A stretch of 64,000 bases of DNA from assembly GCF_016031635.1 (NCBI RefSeq), contig NZ_JACEGD010000040.1, positions 1 through 64,000 of the forward strand. The letters are read 5' to 3'. Numbering within the stretch: the stretch's first letter is position 1; each line of letters opens with the position of its first letter. Source of the DNA: Bradyrhizobium diversitatis (GTDB lineage: Bacteria > Pseudomonadota > Alphaproteobacteria > Rhizobiales > Xanthobacteraceae). Of the stretch, positions 61,891 to 64,000 are shown one piece after another. The translations under genes were made by a program, and so were the position numbers. The notes under the pieces were generated by a model that saw only the letters and a program-made list of their open reading frames with translations, did no database searches and was not told the DNA's origin.

Positions 61891-62505
61891 ATGGGTACAC
61901 TGGACATCATCGACACGCTCGCCGGGATCGAGCCGGGATCGGCTCTCGACGCCATCCGCGCGCGGCGTCCGCAGGCGCGCGAGAACGCGCAGAAGAGCTA
62001 TCTCTCCCTGTTCGAGCCGATCGATTCGAGCGAGTTCTCGCTTTCCGAGCGCGCGGCGGTCGCGGCCTTCGTGACCGGGCTCCATGGCGAGTCACCCGTC
62101 GCCGCCTTCTATCGAGAGAAGCTTGCCGCGAATGCCGATGGAGCGGCCTTGCTCGAACCGATCACAGCCGAGATCGAGCGCGGCAGGACGTCGGGACCGT
62201 ACGGCGCCTTTCCGGCCGGCCCACTGTCGATCGAGAACAAGGCCGGGCTGATCTATCGCGTCAGCGCGGAGCGCAAGCCCGTACTCGGTGCGAGGCTCGC
62301 AGCGGCGCTGGAGCATGCGCATCTCTTGGTGTTCCGCCCGCGCGACGCGTCGTCCGCCGACATGAAGGGGCTGCTGACGGCCGGCTGGTCGCCAACCGGC
62401 ATCGTCACGTTCTCCCAGCTCGTTGCGTTCCTGTCGTTCCAGGTGCGCGTCGTCAGCGGCTTGCGCACGCTCGCAGCGGCAAGCGCGCAGGAGGTCGCAT
62501 CATGA
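61891..62505 (+). CDS. CMD-domain protein (Avi_7170-like family)
   Basis: 204 residues. DIIDTLAGIEPGSALDAIRARRPQARENAQKSYLSLFEP and FSLSERAAVAAFVTGLHG are typical of the CMD-domain family that accompanies this luciferase-like enzyme. The redox CxxC of AhpD proteins is absent, so this member is probably structural or a partner subunit. Overlaps the next gene by ATGA, implying a fixed ratio of the two. The family name is from memory of the conserved neighbourhood. Confidence 0.75.
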   Translation: MGTLDIIDTLAGIEPGSALDAIRARRPQARENAQKSYLSLFEPIDSSEFSLSERAAVAAFVTGLHGESPVAAFYREKLAANADGAALLEPITAEIERGRTSGPYGAFPAGPLSIENKAGLIYRVSAERKPVLGARLAAALEHAHLLVFRPRDASSADMKGLLTAGWSPTGIVTFSQLVAFLSFQVRVVSGLRTLAAASAQEVAS

Positions 62506-63077
62506 ATACCGTCAATCCGCCCGTCGTCTTCACTCAGGACGAACTCGGCTGGGTCTCGTGGATCGACCCGCTGCCCGAGACCGAGCTGACCGAACGGCAC
62601 TTCGCCGGTCTGGTCGACCGCGCCCGCGCCAAGTCGGAATATTTCCGGCTCCTGGTGCGCGATCCCGAAGTCCTTGAAGCCCGCACCAGGACCGACAAGG
62701 ACATCTTTTACAATGTGGCCGATGGCCTGCCGCGCGCGGAGCGCGAACTTGCGGCGGCTGCAACCTCGCGTTACAACGGCTGCATCTACTGCGCCTCCGT
62801 GCATGCGCGCTTTGCCAGCACCTATTCCAAGCGCCGCGACGATGTGCAGCGCCTGCTCGACGAAGGCATCAAGGCCGATCTCGGCGAACGCTGGAATGCC
62901 GTGGTCAAGGCGTCCGTGGCATTGGCCGCGACGCCGATCGCGTTCGGTCCCGACAACATCGAGGAGCTGCGCCGTGCGGGCCTCGACGATGCCGAGATCG
63001 TCGACGTCATCAACGGCGCCTCGTTCTTCAACTGGGCGAACCGGCTGATGCTGTCGCTCGGCGAGCCCTCGAAATAG
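62502..63077 (+). CDS. AhpD-domain peroxidase-like protein (Avi_7169-like family)
   Basis: 191 residues from ATG 62502 (GGAGG upstream, stop-start overlap with the CMD gene). The redox motif CIYCASVH gives Cys94, Cys97 and His101. FARAKSEYFRLLVRDPEVLEARTRTDKDIFYNVADGLPRAERELAA-type wording continues through FNWANRLMLSLGEP. It may pass reducing power to a peroxide or sulfoxide formed by the monooxygenase. Confidence 0.82.
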   Translation: MNTVNPPVVFTQDELGWVSWIDPLPETELTERHFAGLVDRARAKSEYFRLLVRDPEVLEARTRTDKDIFYNVADGLPRAERELAAAATSRYNGCIYCASVHARFASTYSKRRDDVQRLLDEGIKADLGERWNAVVKASVALAATPIAFGPDNIEELRRAGLDDAEIVDVINGASFFNWANRLMLSLGEPSK

Positions 63078-63135
63078 GCAATCTCACCGGCACGAGAATT
63101 GCTGCTGTTTCAACATTGAATGGATGGAGCCGTGC

Positions 63136-64000
63136 ATGAGCAACATCGATCGTCGTACCCTGGTCAGGGGCTCACTCGCCGCCATGATGGCGGGAGCGGC
63201 GTCTTCGCGCGCCGCCCTTGCGCAATCCGCCGAACCGATCCTGCTCGGCGTCAGCGGCCCCTTGACCGGGCCCAACGCGCAATATGGCGCCCAGTGGAAG
63301 CAGGGCTTTGATCTCGCGCTCGACGAGATTCACGCCGCCGGCGGCATCAACGGGCGAAAGCTCGCCTACCAGTTCGAGGACAGCCAGAGCGATCCGCGCC
63401 AATCGGTGGCGATCGCCCAGAAATTCGTCTCCGATCCCCGCATCGTCATGGAGCTCGGCGATTTCTCCAGTCCCGCCTCGATGGCCGCCTCGCCGATTTA
63501 TCAGCGCGGCGGCCTCGTGCAGTTCGGCTTCACCAACTCGCACCCTGATTTCACCAAGGGCGGCGATTTCATGTGGAGCACGTCTGTCAGCCAGGCCGAC
63601 GAGCAGCCGCTGCTGGCGTCCTATGCCGTCAGGCGCCTCGGCCTGAAAAAGCTCGCGGTGCTGCACCTCAACACCGACTGGGGCCGCACCAGCCGCGACC
63701 ACTTCGTCAAGGCGGCGAAGGAGTACGGCGCCGAGATCGCGGTGACCGAGGGCTACATCGCGGAGGAGCGCGATTTCCGCTCGACGCTGGTGCGCGTGCG
63801 CGATGCCAGTCCGGACGGGCTGATCCTGATCTCCTATTATTCCGACGGTGCGCTGATCGCCCGCCAGGCCCGCCAGGTCGGCCTGAAGCAGACGATCTGC
63901 GCGGCAAGCTCGGTGTACTCGCCGAAATTCCTGGAGCTCGGCGGTGAAGCGGTCGAGCAAGTGCATCTCGGCACGCGCTATTTCCCCGAGGATCCGAGGC
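63136..64000 (+). CDS. ABC transporter solute-binding protein, branched-chain amino acid type (truncated by window end)
   Basis: At least 288 residues; runs off the right edge. NIDRRTLVRGSLAAMMAGA is a Tat-type signal, cleaved near ALAQS. ILLGVSGPLTGPNAQYGAQWKQGFDLALDEIHAAGGINGRKLAYQFEDSQSDPRQSVAIAQKFVSD is the LivJ-type Peripla_BP_6 start. It probably belongs to the same island, with its permeases and ATPases to the right of the window. Confidence 0.9.
   Translation, partial: MSNIDRRTLVRGSLAAMMAGAASSRAALAQSAEPILLGVSGPLTGPNAQYGAQWKQGFDLALDEIHAAGGINGRKLAYQFEDSQSDPRQSVAIAQKFVSDPRIVMELGDFSSPASMAASPIYQRGGLVQFGFTNSHPDFTKGGDFMWSTSVSQADEQPLLASYAVRRLGLKKLAVLHLNTDWGRTSRDHFVKAAKEYGAEIAVTEGYIAEERDFRSTLVRVRDASPDGLILISYYSDGALIARQARQVGLKQTICAASSVYSPKFLELGGEAVEQVHLGTRYFPEDPR

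Overview
The window looks like the chromosome of a Bradyrhizobium-type alphaproteobacterium (Rhizobiales). It is GC-rich. It carries a Caulobacter/Rhizobiales flagellar operon order (fliF-fliG-fliH-fliN-flbD with a sciP-like gene beside it), a PmtA-type phospholipid methyltransferase, GTG/TTG starts behind strong AGGAGG sites, and the palindromic intergenic elements I associate with bradyrhizobia. The genus is inferred from gene content and style, not from a marker gene.

Layout. 1-3.7 kb: the cut-off 3' end of an insertion-sequence transposase, then small genes (secreted protein, VOC protein, L,D-transpeptidase, two duplicated small membrane proteins). 3.8-11.6 kb: a cytochrome P450, a complete alkanesulfonate operon (ssuA, a 28-residue ORF, ssuD, ssuC, ssuB, flavin reductase), a small membrane protein and a convergent M20 peptidase. 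11.9-20.4 kb: flagellar genes on the minus strand (fliK-flgD; sciP with its own terminator; fliF-fliG-fliH-fliN-flbD). 20.5-23.6 kb: mnmA, a PmtA-like gene, a small secreted protein and tRNA-Met(CAU).

23.7-43.4 kb is accessory in character. It holds three paralogous OmpR-type response regulators, a GT-B glycosyltransferase, a probably exported HisC-like aminotransferase, two AraC-type regulators, an SDR lacking its catalytic Tyr, a nitronate-monooxygenase-like enzyme, a benzoate-dioxygenase locus in which benA and benB are split by an SDR, and a LysR remnant. It ends in a chain of overlapping genes: response regulator, DUF1127 protein, di-heme cytochrome c peroxidase, VirA-like histidine kinase.

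43.4-56.5 kb is a coherent uptake and catabolism island: an IclR regulator, a polyamine-type ABC importer with fused permeases and, divergently, a two-subunit CoA-transferase, a cytoplasmic DMSO-reductase-family molybdoenzyme, an AhpD-like protein, a hotdog-like protein, a class II aldolase, a PfkB kinase and an SDR. The divergent promoter region has two almost identical 25-bp sites placed as mirror images. I regard this as the best candidate for an undescribed system; the substrate is unknown.

56.5-64 kb: a DUF2934 gene coupled to a Cys-rich mini-gene interrupted by TGA at an expected Cys codon, then a second island of solute-binding proteins around a luciferase-like monooxygenase with CMD/AhpD partner proteins, running off the right edge.
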